A stretch of 64,000 nt of DNA from Clostridiisalibacter paucivorans DSM 22131 (GCF_000620125.1 NZ_KK211075.1:15240-79239); one strand, 5' to 3'; positions 44,480 through 53,331 are shown, counted from the first letter of the stretch. Numbers and translations: made by a program. Notes: generated by a model from the sequence alone, not told the origin.

Positions 44480-45010
44480 TCATGCATTTTGGACTTCTAG
44501 TTTTTTGAATCCTTTTTTTACTTGTATTCCTATAGGTAACGCAATGATTATACCTACACTAGTTGTTAGTATGGATCCTGGAATTTTACTCAATGGCGCT
44601 ACAAAATTTCCACTGAAATATACATTTGTAAAATAGTATCCCACAAGGGATATTATTCCTCCTACAAAATAAGCAAATGCATTCATATAAATATTTTCTC
44701 CATTGAATTTTCTTGATTGCGATATGTTAGCCACAATATATGCCATAGCTCCTTTAATTATCAATGTAAAAGGAGCATAGCTAAAAAATCCTCCAAATAT
44801 ATCAAATAAAAACATACCTCCACCTGATGCTATGGCTGAATCCATTGGATTTAATATCAGTGCAGTAATAAATAATGTTGCAGTACCAAGATGCATCATA
44901 CTGGGTCCTATAGGTATATGTATATATGTAGCTGCCATATTTACTGCTATAAATAATCCCAATAACACTATTCTCCTTGTTGTCCATTCTTTTCTGCTAA
45001 TTGTAATCAC
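44480..45010 (-). CDS. ECF transporter S component
   Basis: About 176 residues with six membrane segments. ECF-type vitamin-binding features are PIGPSMMHLGTATLFITALI near the start and FGGFFSYAPFTLIIKG in the middle. It would borrow a shared EcfAAT energising module encoded elsewhere. The GTG at 45010 is 6 bases from AAAGGGG and is preferred over the TTG 6 bases earlier. The vitamin is not evident. Three direct repeats of TGTATCTGTT type in its promoter suggest a dedicated regulator. A pyridoxal-kinase-like gene 8 kb away makes vitamin B6 one candidate (inference). Confidence 0.8.
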   Translation of the reverse strand: MITISRKEWTTRRIVLLGLFIAVNMAATYIHIPIGPSMMHLGTATLFITALILNPMDSAIASGGGMFLFDIFGGFFSYAPFTLIIKGAMAYIVANISQSRKFNGENIYMNAFAYFVGGIISLVGYYFTNVYFSGNFVAPLSKIPGSILTTSVGIIIALPIGIQVKKGFKKLEVQNA

Positions 45011-45029
45011 AATCAACCCCTTTATTTTA

Positions 45030-45118
45030 TAATTGTATCTGTTATTTATAGATACAATTATATTATTTCATAAAAATTGTATCTGTTCAATACCTTTTTT
45101 TTAAAAAGTGTAACTGTT
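45030..45118 (-). promoter_or_regulatory. Promoter region of the S component with repeated operator motif
   Basis: TGTATCTGTT occurs at 45034 and 45078 and as TGTAACTGTT at 45109; an inverted copy gives the dyad TAATTGTATC (45030-45039)/GATACAATTA (45051-45060). A possible minus-strand promoter TTGAAC-17-AATAAT overlaps the middle repeat. Direct repeats plus one inverted site resemble targets of MocR/GntR-type regulators. Confidence 0.5.
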
Positions 45119-45127
45119 TTTTCAAAA

Positions 45128-45174
45128 TTACTGAAATTTCAGTAACAAAATGTTGCAAGTGTAACATTTTGTTA
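45128..45174. promoter_or_regulatory. Two palindromes upstream of the sigma-54 promoter
   Basis: TTACTGAAATTTCAGTAA (45128-45145) is a perfect 18-bp palindrome. TAACAAAATGTT (45143-45154) and AACATTTTGTTA (45163-45174) form a 12-bp inverted repeat with an 8-base loop. They lie 75-125 bp before the -24 element at 45251, a typical enhancer distance. The remainder of 45175-45250 shows only AT-rich sequence. Confidence 0.5.
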
Positions 45175-45250
45175 TATATTTTTATATTTTTTCATCTGTA
45201 AATATCTATCAAATATAGGTAATTGCCCTTTTTTATAGTCATTCTATACT

Positions 45251-45266
45251 TGGCATAGATATTGCT
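45251..45266 (+). promoter_or_regulatory. Sigma-54 promoter of the CoA-transferase operon
   Basis: TGGCAT-AGATA-TTGCT matches the -24/-12 consensus and is 47 bases before the ATG at 45313. Confidence 0.87.
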
Positions 45267-45312
45267 TGTTCATATATATAGATTACAAAAGATACTGAGG
45301 AGGCAATTAGAT

Positions 45313-46641
45313 ATGGAAAATTTCAAAGAAATCTACAAGAATAAACTATTATCTGTAGATGAAGCATTAAAATTAATTAATACAAACGACGTAATAATTG
45401 CTGCTCAAGCAGCAGCTGAACCTATGGTATTATTGGAAAATCTTCATAAGATAAAGGAAAATGGAGTATCGGGAGTACAACTTCAAACTTGTCTGCCCAT
45501 GGGAAATTATGAGGTGATGAAAAATCCTCAATATAAAGATATAGTGTTTAATCATGGATGGTATTTTACTAAGGCATTGAGAGATGCCCATAAAAAAGGC
45601 AATGCTACCTTTACTCCTCAACATGCCCATATAGCAATTTGGAAAAAATTAGCTGGTGTAAAAGATAAAAGATTGATACTTTTCTGCACATGCTCTCCGA
45701 TGGATAAGCATGGATATCTCTCACTATCCATAAGTAATATATACGAAAAGGATTTGATAGATGCTGGCGCCCATATTATATGTGAAGTAAACCCCAACTA
45801 TCCAAGGACCTTTGGTGACAACATAGTGCATGTCAGTCAAATAGATGCTATAGTAGAAACCAACAGAGATGTACCAGAAGTAAATATAAATCCCTATACA
45901 GCTATAGATAGACAAATAGGACAAAACATAGCTGAACTTGTGGAAAACGGTGCCACAATACAGCTAGGAGTAGGAAATATACCCAATGCTGTAGCCAATG
46001 AATTGAAGGTAAAAAAACATTTGGGCATCCATACAGAAATGTTTACTGAAACCATGGTAGATTTAATAGAATGTGGTGCAGTGGATAATTCTAAAAAAGG
46101 CTTTTATAATGGCTATTCAGTATGTGCCTTTGCCTTTGGATCTAGAAAGCTTTATGATTATTTAGACGATAATCCCACAGTATTGTTTAAATCAGGTTCA
46201 TGGGTTAATGACCCATTTCAAATAAAAAATAATAAGAAATTCACATCAATAAATGCCAGTCTCGAAATAGATTTAACAGGTCAATGTGCCTCTGAATCTA
46301 TTGGCAATATCCAATATACTGGAACTGGTGGGCAAGCAGATACTGTATTGGGTTCTCAACGTTCAGAAGGTGGAAAATCCATTATAGCAATGCACTCTAC
46401 CTATAAGACAAAAGATGAATCAGGAAATGAAAAATTATGCTCTAAAATAGTACCGTTCCTAAAACAGGGTTCTATTGTCAGCCTTTCAAGAAATGATGTG
46501 GACTATGTGGTTACAGAATATGGTGTTGCTTGGCTAAGGGGATTGTCTGTAAAAGACAGAGTAAATGCCCTTATAGATATATCCCATCCTGATTTTAGAG
46601 ATTGGCTTAGATTTCAATCTAAGAAACACTATATATGGTAA
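45313..46641 (+). CDS. 4-hydroxybutyrate/acetate CoA-transferase family enzyme
   Basis: 442 residues of the Cat1/AbfT class of acetyl-CoA hydrolase/transferases. Visible blocks are LQTCLPMGNYEV, QLGVGNIPNAVANEL, HTEMFTETMVDLIECGAV (which carries the likely catalytic Glu) and GTGGQADTV. It would move CoA from acetyl-CoA to a short-chain carboxylate in the cytosol. The ATG at 45313 follows GAGGAGG. First gene of a sigma-54 operon with a sodium symporter, so uptake and CoA-activation of a carboxylate are probably coupled. Confidence 0.87.
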   Translation: MENFKEIYKNKLLSVDEALKLINTNDVIIAAQAAAEPMVLLENLHKIKENGVSGVQLQTCLPMGNYEVMKNPQYKDIVFNHGWYFTKALRDAHKKGNATFTPQHAHIAIWKKLAGVKDKRLILFCTCSPMDKHGYLSLSISNIYEKDLIDAGAHIICEVNPNYPRTFGDNIVHVSQIDAIVETNRDVPEVNINPYTAIDRQIGQNIAELVENGATIQLGVGNIPNAVANELKVKKHLGIHTEMFTETMVDLIECGAVDNSKKGFYNGYSVCAFAFGSRKLYDYLDDNPTVLFKSGSWVNDPFQIKNNKKFTSINASLEIDLTGQCASESIGNIQYTGTGGQADTVLGSQRSEGGKSIIAMHSTYKTKDESGNEKLCSKIVPFLKQGSIVSLSRNDVDYVVTEYGVAWLRGLSVKDRVNALIDISHPDFRDWLRFQSKKHYIW

Positions 46642-46702
46642 GTATGATTAGTAAATATATTTTTAAAATTTTTAACTAAATAATAAAAGGAGGTTTTATA
46701 GT

Positions 46703-47125
46703 ATGAATAAAAATGATGCTTGGGTAAAAATTTTACTAGTAGGAGCAATCCTTATGCTAATAGCTCAAGTTGCTAAATTACCTATACTTCTTGTACTTTC
46801 ATTCCCTATAGTTATGGTATCGTGGATGACATTGGGGGCACTGAGAAAAAACAAGATTGGAAAAGGGTTGAAATTCTCTTTAATTTCGCTTTATATCATC
46901 TGGACAATAGGCTTCTTAGCTATGACCCTTATAGACAGTTCCACATTTAGTGGTACTGTATTAGGGTTTATGCCTGGTACAGCTATTATGGTATATGGTG
47001 TATGGATTCTACCCTATATATTTGGCACTCTAGTATATGGTATTAGGTTTGACAAAGACTATTTAGACGATAGTGACATAACAAAATTTGAAAAGAAAAT
47101 AGGTCATGAGACAGAACTTCACTAA
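46703..47125 (+). CDS. Small four-helix membrane protein beside the symporter
   Basis: 140 residues with four hydrophobic segments (KILLVGAILMLIAQVA, ILLVLSFPIVMVSWMTLG, ISLYIIWTIGFLAMTLI, TAIMVYGVWILPYIFGTLVY) and a charged C-terminal tail. I do not recognise the family. It lies 21 bases before a sodium:solute symporter gene. Small membrane partners paired with such symporters are known elsewhere (PanF with YhdT), which suggests an accessory subunit. GGAGG precedes the ATG. Confidence 0.65.
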   Translation: MNKNDAWVKILLVGAILMLIAQVAKLPILLVLSFPIVMVSWMTLGALRKNKIGKGLKFSLISLYIIWTIGFLAMTLIDSSTFSGTVLGFMPGTAIMVYGVWILPYIFGTLVYGIRFDKDYLDDSDITKFEKKIGHETELH

Positions 47126-47146
47126 ATCCAAAGGAGGTATTAAATA

Positions 47147-48628
47147 ATGAGTACAGTCATAACAGTAATAATAATCTATATGTTAATCGTATTGGCTATT
47201 GGATTTTGGGCAATGAAAAAGACTAAAGATTCATCAGACTTTTTTGTTGCAGGAAAACAATTGGGTATTGTAGCAGTTGCCATGGCATCATTTTCTGCTG
47301 CCATATCAGGATATGTATTTGTTGGAGGCCCTGGTTTAGAATACAAATTGGGAATAGGTACCCTTTGGATGACCTTCCCCACCTCTATATCATTTACCAT
47401 GGCTTGGTTAATACTAGGTAAAAAAATGAGATTTTTAGCAGAAACACGGGACTGTATGACAGTTGCCGATGCAATATATGCCCGATACAAAAGTAAAGGT
47501 GCCAGTTTCTTATCTGCAATCGCTTCATTAGTAGGACTTATACTTTACTTAGCAACTCAAATAAGTGCCTTTGCATTTATACTTTCACCTATATTCGGAT
47601 GGTCTTTTAAAACATCAGTAGTTATAGGTATGGCAGTAGTGCTTATATACTCTGTCGCAGGTGGTATGCTTGCAGGTGTATATACCGATGTTTTCCAAGG
47701 TTCCATAATGGCAGTAGCTTCATTATTTGTCTTTGGCTATACACTGGTACATGGTGGTGGTATGGCAAATATGACTGCCACCCTTGCAAATAAAGTAAGT
47801 CCTGAGTTTGTTGGCCCCTATGGCCTAGTAGGTCCTGGTCTTGCTATAGGTTGGTTCTTCTGTCTATCTATAGGTATAGTTGGCCAGCCTCAAATTGCTC
47901 ATAAATTCTATATGATAAAGGATGTAAAAAAATTGAAATGGGGTCCCGCATTGGCAGGTTTAGCAGGCATGTTGGGAGGACTACTATGGTTAGGTGTTGG
48001 ATTGGCAGTAAGATATAAAGTAGAGATAGGAGAATTAGCTGCTTTAGAAAATTCAGACTATGCTATATCCATATTCTTAAACACATATTCTCCCAAAATA
48101 TTGGCAGGAATCATATATGCTGGTATCATATCTGCCGTTATGTCCACAGCTGACTCATTTATAAACCTTGCATCAGCATCTATAGTTAGAGATATCCCTA
48201 AAATATTTGATAAGCATATTTCTTCTAAAAAAGAATTGCAATATGGTAGAATTGCAGTAGTATTCTTATCAATACTTACGGTTATAGTGTCATTCATATT
48301 TGGAACTAAAGGAATAGCCATATTGGGCGCATTTGGATGGGGAACCTTCGCAGCAGCATTAGCTCCAGCATTAGGTATAGGTCTAAACTGGAAACGTGGA
48401 ACTAAGGAAGGTGCATTCTGGTCAATATTAATTGGACTACTATTAAATGTCGGTCTAGAAGTATCCAAAAGCTTGGGAGCATCATTCTATCAAAATATAT
48501 TTGCTCCACTCAAAATCTATAATGGTACATTGACATTAGTCATCTCTGTTATAATATATATAGTCGTTTCATATATGACATCAGAGCCTAAACTAGATAG
48601 TGATATGAACGCAGTAATGGATTCTTAA
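47147..48628 (+). CDS. Sodium:solute symporter family transporter
   Basis: 493 residues with about thirteen membrane helices, SSS family. Characteristic parts are FFVAGKQLGIVAVAMASFSA near the N-terminus, GGLLWLGVGLAVRYK, and ISAVMSTADSFINLASASIVRDI, which carries the conserved sodium-site serines. It would import a carboxylate with sodium; the CoA-transferase upstream is the likely next step. Good GGAGG site before the ATG. Confidence 0.9.
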   Translation: MSTVITVIIIYMLIVLAIGFWAMKKTKDSSDFFVAGKQLGIVAVAMASFSAAISGYVFVGGPGLEYKLGIGTLWMTFPTSISFTMAWLILGKKMRFLAETRDCMTVADAIYARYKSKGASFLSAIASLVGLILYLATQISAFAFILSPIFGWSFKTSVVIGMAVVLIYSVAGGMLAGVYTDVFQGSIMAVASLFVFGYTLVHGGGMANMTATLANKVSPEFVGPYGLVGPGLAIGWFFCLSIGIVGQPQIAHKFYMIKDVKKLKWGPALAGLAGMLGGLLWLGVGLAVRYKVEIGELAALENSDYAISIFLNTYSPKILAGIIYAGIISAVMSTADSFINLASASIVRDIPKIFDKHISSKKELQYGRIAVVFLSILTVIVSFIFGTKGIAILGAFGWGTFAAALAPALGIGLNWKRGTKEGAFWSILIGLLLNVGLEVSKSLGASFYQNIFAPLKIYNGTLTLVISVIIYIVVSYMTSEPKLDSDMNAVMDS

Positions 48629-48636
48629 ATCATACC

Positions 48637-49065
48637 ATGAAAGTAGATGATTCCCATATGAGTGAATATATAATAGATATTTTATCAAAATTTTTTGAAG
48701 TAGGGTTCTATCAAAAACAATATTATGACATAGTTATCACTAACAAAAAATTGATATTAGTATGGCTAGGTGAAAGCTTCAAGCCCTGGATGCTCAGGGC
48801 TGACCCTGGTCAAAATAAAAGAGACAATCTATCATCTTTAGATATCGATAACATAATAAGATATAGTAAAAATAATATAATTATAGATTATAGTCATATA
48901 AAGGATATCAATTTAAACAAGAGAAACCTTTTTAAAAATGCTTATATTGCAGTAACTACTAGAGATGAAGAATACAAATTATATACAGAAGATAAAAAGA
49001 TAGATATGAATAAGGTTTTTCATACCTTAAATAAGATACTTAAAGCCAAAGTTAGCCTGAAATAA
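48637..49065 (+). CDS. Hypothetical protein with bacterial-PH-like fold
   Basis: 142 residues, cytosolic, beta-rich: YYDIVITNKKLILVWLGESF, IDYSHIKDINLNK and YIAVTTRDEEYKLYTEDKK give the strand pattern of bacterial PH-like domains, with a C-terminal helix. It starts 8 bases after the symporter stop codon without a strong ribosome site and is last in the operon. A role in sensing or docking at the symporter is possible but unproven. Confidence 0.6.
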   Translation: MKVDDSHMSEYIIDILSKFFEVGFYQKQYYDIVITNKKLILVWLGESFKPWMLRADPGQNKRDNLSSLDIDNIIRYSKNNIIIDYSHIKDINLNKRNLFKNAYIAVTTRDEEYKLYTEDKKIDMNKVFHTLNKILKAKVSLK

Positions 49066-49093
49066 GATAATACTAAATATACCTAACATATTT

Positions 49094-49125
49094 AAAGGCA
49101 TAGAGCAGCCCCTCTATGTCTTTTC
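49094..49125 (+). terminator. Terminator of the CoA-transferase-symporter operon
   Basis: AAAGGCATAGAG and CTCTATGTCTTT pair with one G-U around CAGCCC, then TTCTATTT. Confidence 0.82.
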
Positions 49126-49180
49126 TATTTCTTTATGGTATTATATATATATACGAAAATGTCACAAAGGATGATGCCTC

Positions 49181-50563
49181 ATGAAAAACTTTATTAATTC
49201 AAAAGAGTTTATAGCATTTTGTCATAGTGCCTTTGATAATATACCCATAGCCATAGATTTTTTAGATAAAGATGGCCGTATGATCTATATAAATAAAGCC
49301 TTCTCAGACTTTCTTCAAATTCCCATAAAAAATATGATAGGAAAACTAGTTACCGAAATAAATCCAACATCAAAATTTTTGCTAGCATTAAATGAAAAAA
49401 AAGCAGATATCGCTGTGAGACATGTATTCCCCAATGATAGAGAGGCCATATGCCACAGGATACCCATATTTGACAATAATGGCGAATTAATGGGCGGACT
49501 AGGTATGATTTTATTTGAAAAAGTCAATGAAATGAAAGAAATATTAAAAAAATGTGAAATACTAGATAAAAACCTTACACTATACAAAAATGAAATTGCT
49601 CGATTAAATAGTGCAAAATACACCTTATCAGATATCATAGGAAATGCTAAACCCATGACATTATGTAAAAAAAAGGTTAGAAAAATAGCCAATTTAAATC
49701 TCAATGTATTAATATCTGGAGAAAGTGGTGTGGGCAAAGAGCTTTTTGCTCAAGCCATTCACAACGAAAGTAATCGTGCCCATATGCCCTTTGTAAGTAT
49801 AAACACCTCTGCAATACCAGAAAACCTATTGGAGTCTGAATTATTTGGCTATGAAGAAGGGGCATTTACTGGGGCAAAATCTGGAGGCAATATAGGAAAA
49901 TTTGAACTGGCCAATGGAGGGACTATATTTCTAGATGAAATAGCAGATATGCCCTATTATATGCAGGCAAAAATATTGAGGGTGATCCAAGAAAAAGAAA
50001 TAGTTCGTATAGGAGATAATAAACCTATCCCCATTGATATAAAAATCATATCTGCAACACATAAAAACTTAGAGAAAATGGTTGCCAATAATAAATTTAG
50101 AGAAGATTTATATTATAGATTAAATGTATTAAATCTAGAAGTACCTCCATTAAGAGAACGAACTGAAGATATACCTGAACTATCAGAAAATTTTCTTATG
50201 GAATTCAATAAAGAATATGGTTTTTATAGAAAATTATCAAAAAATGCCATGGATATCCTAAAAAGTTATTCTTGGCCCGGTAATGTAAGAGAATTGAGAA
50301 ATGTCTTAGGTAAGGCATGTGTAAATGCAGACAATACTATAATAACTGCCAATGATTTGCCTGCAAACCTATTCATAGATTCCATAGTTAAAGACAATAA
50401 AAACGATTCAGGATTTTATAATATAATAAAAAAAGTAGAAAAACAATTAATTAAAAACGCCCTTACTCAAAGCAATAACAATAAAGCAGAGGCAGCGAGA
50501 ATTTTACAAATACCCCGCATGACACTGTATAGAAAAATAGAAGATTTAAAAATTGATATTTAA
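49181..50563 (+). CDS. Sigma-54 activator (PAS-AAA-Fis) of the CoA-transferase operon
   Basis: 460 residues. The PAS domain (about 10-110) contains AIDFLDKDGRMIYINKAFSD. The AAA+ core has GESGVGKE and a canonical GAFTGA loop. The C-terminal Fis domain is KAEAARILQIPRMTLYRKI. It lies directly downstream of the operon whose sigma-54 promoter is at 45251, and is the natural candidate to control it. The ATG follows AAAGGATG. Confidence 0.88.
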   Translation: MKNFINSKEFIAFCHSAFDNIPIAIDFLDKDGRMIYINKAFSDFLQIPIKNMIGKLVTEINPTSKFLLALNEKKADIAVRHVFPNDREAICHRIPIFDNNGELMGGLGMILFEKVNEMKEILKKCEILDKNLTLYKNEIARLNSAKYTLSDIIGNAKPMTLCKKKVRKIANLNLNVLISGESGVGKELFAQAIHNESNRAHMPFVSINTSAIPENLLESELFGYEEGAFTGAKSGGNIGKFELANGGTIFLDEIADMPYYMQAKILRVIQEKEIVRIGDNKPIPIDIKIISATHKNLEKMVANNKFREDLYYRLNVLNLEVPPLRERTEDIPELSENFLMEFNKEYGFYRKLSKNAMDILKSYSWPGNVRELRNVLGKACVNADNTIITANDLPANLFIDSIVKDNKNDSGFYNIIKKVEKQLIKNALTQSNNNKAEAARILQIPRMTLYRKIEDLKIDI

Positions 50564-50576
50564 AATAATTATTATC

Positions 50577-50605
50577 TTGACAATAATTTCATTAATTGAT
50601 AAAAT
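50577..50605 (+). promoter_or_regulatory. Sigma-A promoter of the hydrogenase-maturation leader
   Basis: TTGACA (50577-50582), 17-base spacer, TAAAAT (50600-50605). It begins 14 bases after the activator stop codon and gives a leader of about 180 bases before the first hyd-related start codon. Confidence 0.7.
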
Positions 50606-50611
50606 ATTAAC

Positions 50612-50767
50612 AAGTTCAATGTTATTGAGAGTATTCTTAATTTCATTGTCCATAATAATATATAAGTACGACCTAACAGAATGGAGTTTTTCTCATCTGA
50701 AAGGAAGGATTATACAAGACGTTTCATTATGAATTCTATGCCTTCTTTTTAGAGAAGGTTTTTTTAT
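50612..50767 (+). ncRNA. Candidate attenuator/riboregulator before the hydrogenase-maturation genes
   Basis: A terminator stem CCTTCT (50741-50746)/AGAAGG (50753-50758) is followed by a long T run. The left half of it, CCTTCTTTTTAGA (50741-50753), can instead pair along all 13 bases (two G-U) with TCTGAAAGGAAGG at 50696-50708, which would prevent the terminator. Mutually exclusive helices of this sort are the hallmark of transcription attenuation. I matched it to no known riboswitch class. An alternative is a small RNA of about 150 bases ending at this terminator. Confidence 0.6.
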
Positions 50768-50791
50768 TTGTATAATAAAGGATGTGTAAAT

Positions 50792-51046
50792 ATGAAAAGA
50801 ATTGCTGTTATTGGCGCTGTACTAGATGAACCTAAAAAAATTCAAAAGACTTTTAATGATACTATAGCAGAATATTCCCATATAGTAAGGGGACGAATGG
50901 GACTCCCCTTTGAAACAGAAGGTATATCTGTTATTTCCATAACAGTTTTAGGAGAAATGGATGAAATCAATAGTCTAACAGGAAAATTAGGTAATATCCC
51001 CCATGTATCAGTAAAGACTTCTATCTCTAAAAAGACAGTAAAATAA
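50792..51046 (+). CDS. TM1266-family hydrogenase system regulator
   Basis: 84 residues: KRIAVIGAVLDEPKKIQKTF, then RMGLPFETEGISVISITVLG. This is the ACT-like small protein annotated as putative iron-only hydrogenase system regulator. Its mechanism is not established. The ATG at 50792 follows AAAGGATG. It is 25 bases before hydE and is probably co-transcribed with it. Confidence 0.85.
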   Translation: MKRIAVIGAVLDEPKKIQKTFNDTIAEYSHIVRGRMGLPFETEGISVISITVLGEMDEINSLTGKLGNIPHVSVKTSISKKTVK

Positions 51047-51070
51047 AAGAATATAGCAAAGGAGATATCT

Positions 51071-52120
51071 ATGAAAAGATTAATTGATAAACTCCATATT
51101 GAAAGTAATCTATCTAAAAATGAACTTCTTAACCTCTTAAACAATATGACATCAAAAGATATAATATATCTAAAAGAAAAAGCCAATATGGTACGAAATA
51201 AACATTATCAAAACAAGGTATTTCTAAGGGGTTTGATAGAATTTACTAATCATTGTAAATCCCATTGTATCTATTGTGGTATAAATGCCAAAAACTCCTT
51301 GGCCCACAGATATAGACTTTCTAAGGAAGATATTTTGAACTGCTGTAATACAGGATATAAACTGGGATACCGTACCTTTGTATTACAAGGTGGAGAAGAT
51401 CCTTATTTTACCGATGACAAAATGGTAGACATTATTGAAACCATAAAGACACAATACCCCCATTGTGCCATTACTTTATCTATAGGAGAAAAGAGCTATC
51501 AATCCTATAAAAGATTTTATGACTCCGGTGCAGATAGATATCTCCTCCGACACGAAACTGCATCTAAATCCCTATATGAGTCTTTACACCCAAATATGAG
51601 CTTTGAAAATAGAATAAGGTGTCTCTATGACCTAAAGTCCATAGGTTATCAAGTAGGTGCTGGATTTATGGTGGGTCTTCCAAATCAAACTAATGAAGAT
51701 CTAGTACAGGATCTACTATTCTTAAAAAAACTAGGTCCCCATATGGTTGGAATAGGTCCATTTATCCCCCATGAAGATACTATATTAAGAAACTGTTCTT
51801 CAGGCACAGTAGATAAAACTGCCATACTTCTAGCCATGATCCGACTTATATTGCCAGATGTACTACTCCCTGCCACAACGGCATTGGGGACTCTACATCC
51901 CACAGGTAGAGAAAAAGGGCTAAAGTCAGGGGCAAATGTAGTTATGCCCAATCTATCTCCTACAAATGTAAGGGAAAAATATTCTCTATATAATGGCAAA
52001 ATTTGTACTGGTGAAGAAGCAGCAGAATGCATGAATTGTATCAAAGGACGTATTGAAAGTTCAGGATTTATTTTGGACTTTTCTAGAGGAGATAATATTA
52101 ATTGGAAACGAAAATATTAA
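51071..52120 (+). CDS. hydE: [FeFe]-hydrogenase maturase HydE (radical SAM)
   Basis: 349 residues. The radical-SAM cluster motif C-x3-C-x2-C is in NHCKSHCIYCGI near residue 60. Further family blocks are VLQGGEDPYFTDDKM, GFMVGLPNQTNEDL and GPFIPHEDT. HydE acts in building the dithiomethylamine bridge of the H-cluster. AAAGGAG before the ATG; 19 bases to hydF. Confidence 0.95.
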   Translation: MKRLIDKLHIESNLSKNELLNLLNNMTSKDIIYLKEKANMVRNKHYQNKVFLRGLIEFTNHCKSHCIYCGINAKNSLAHRYRLSKEDILNCCNTGYKLGYRTFVLQGGEDPYFTDDKMVDIIETIKTQYPHCAITLSIGEKSYQSYKRFYDSGADRYLLRHETASKSLYESLHPNMSFENRIRCLYDLKSIGYQVGAGFMVGLPNQTNEDLVQDLLFLKKLGPHMVGIGPFIPHEDTILRNCSSGTVDKTAILLAMIRLILPDVLLPATTALGTLHPTGREKGLKSGANVVMPNLSPTNVREKYSLYNGKICTGEEAAECMNCIKGRIESSGFILDFSRGDNINWKRKY

Positions 52121-52138
52121 AATAAGGAGAGGTTTCTT

Positions 52139-53329
52139 ATGAATAGTACTCCCTCAGCTAACAGGCCCCATATAGTATTATATGGGAATAGAAATAGTGG
52201 TAAATCTTCGTTGCTCAATGCTATCATTGGACAGGAAATTTCTCTAGTATCAGATATAAAAGGCACCACTACCGATCCTGTAACTAAATCTATGGAATTA
52301 ATACCTCTAGGCCCTGTGGTATTTATAGATACTGCAGGGTTGGATGATATGGGTACATTGGGAGAACTTAGAGTTAAAAGAACATTAAAAATACTCCAAC
52401 GCACAGATTTTGCCATATATGTAATGGATGGAAATAAAATAGATAAAGAAGATTATAAAAAAGCTATCCACAATTTTAAAAAATTTCATATTCCATATAT
52501 GACTGTTATCAACAAAATAGACAGATTGTCTAAGGATAATCTTAATAATTTGAAAAAGATATATCCCAATGCCATATTTGTATCGGCAAAAGAAGAATTT
52601 CATATCCTTGAACTCAAGGATAAACTAATAGAAGGTATTCATAAGCAAGAAGAAGATCCACCTATAGTAGGAGATTTAGTACCGTATAATGGAACTATAA
52701 TATTGGTAGTCCCCATAGATTCAGAGGCACCGAAGGGTCGTATTATCCTGCCACAGGTTCAAGTGATAAGAGATGCATTGGATCACGGCATAAAGTCCTA
52801 TGTAGTAAGGGACACAGAGCTATCCAATGCACTAAAAGATTTAAATCATGTAGATTTAGTAATAACTGATTCCCAAGCATTTAATAGAGTAGATCAAATA
52901 GTCCCTAATAATATATCCCTTACCAGCTTTTCCATATTATTCGCCCGCTATAAGGGAGATTTAAATGCCTTTATTGAAGGTATTCACACGCTGGAAGAAT
53001 TGAAAGAAGGAAGTAAGATATTGATATCGGAAAGTTGTACCCACAATCATTCCCATGAAGATATAGGAAGAGTTAAAATTCCCAATGGATTGGAAAGACA
53101 CCTCCGTAAAAATTTTGATTTTACCTTTAGAATGGGACACGACTTCCCCAATGATGTATCAAAATATGACTTGATCATACACTGTGGGTCATGTATGGTA
53201 AACAGCAAAACTATGAGTACCAGAATTCAAATGTGTAGAGAACAAGGAGTACCAATCACTAACTATGGTATGGTACTGGCCTATTTATCAGGTATATTAA
53301 AAAGAAGCATGGGAATATTTAAGTCCTAA
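52139..53329 (+). CDS. hydF: [FeFe]-hydrogenase maturase HydF (GTPase scaffold)
   Basis: 396 residues. The N-terminal GTPase domain has the P-loop GNRNSGKSS, a G3 motif DTAGLDD and NKID. The middle is a dimerisation domain. The C-terminal cluster ligands are visible in ESCTHNHSHED and HCGSCMVN. It assembles the diiron subcluster and hands it to HydA. HydG is not in the window, so it must be elsewhere in the genome. Confidence 0.95.
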   Translation: MNSTPSANRPHIVLYGNRNSGKSSLLNAIIGQEISLVSDIKGTTTDPVTKSMELIPLGPVVFIDTAGLDDMGTLGELRVKRTLKILQRTDFAIYVMDGNKIDKEDYKKAIHNFKKFHIPYMTVINKIDRLSKDNLNNLKKIYPNAIFVSAKEEFHILELKDKLIEGIHKQEEDPPIVGDLVPYNGTIILVVPIDSEAPKGRIILPQVQVIRDALDHGIKSYVVRDTELSNALKDLNHVDLVITDSQAFNRVDQIVPNNISLTSFSILFARYKGDLNAFIEGIHTLEELKEGSKILISESCTHNHSHEDIGRVKIPNGLERHLRKNFDFTFRMGHDFPNDVSKYDLIIHCGSCMVNSKTMSTRIQMCREQGVPITNYGMVLAYLSGILKRSMGIFKS

Positions 53330-53331
53330 TT

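Noticed and set aside
45029-45060. BirA-type biotin operator at the ECF gene
   Set aside because: The BirA consensus (TTGTTAAC and its mirror) is not matched; the repeat is TGTATCTGTT.
50612-50767. Small SRP RNA (GGAAGG motif)
   Set aside because: The tetraloop and asymmetric bulge of SRP RNA are not present; only the GGAAGG string is shared.
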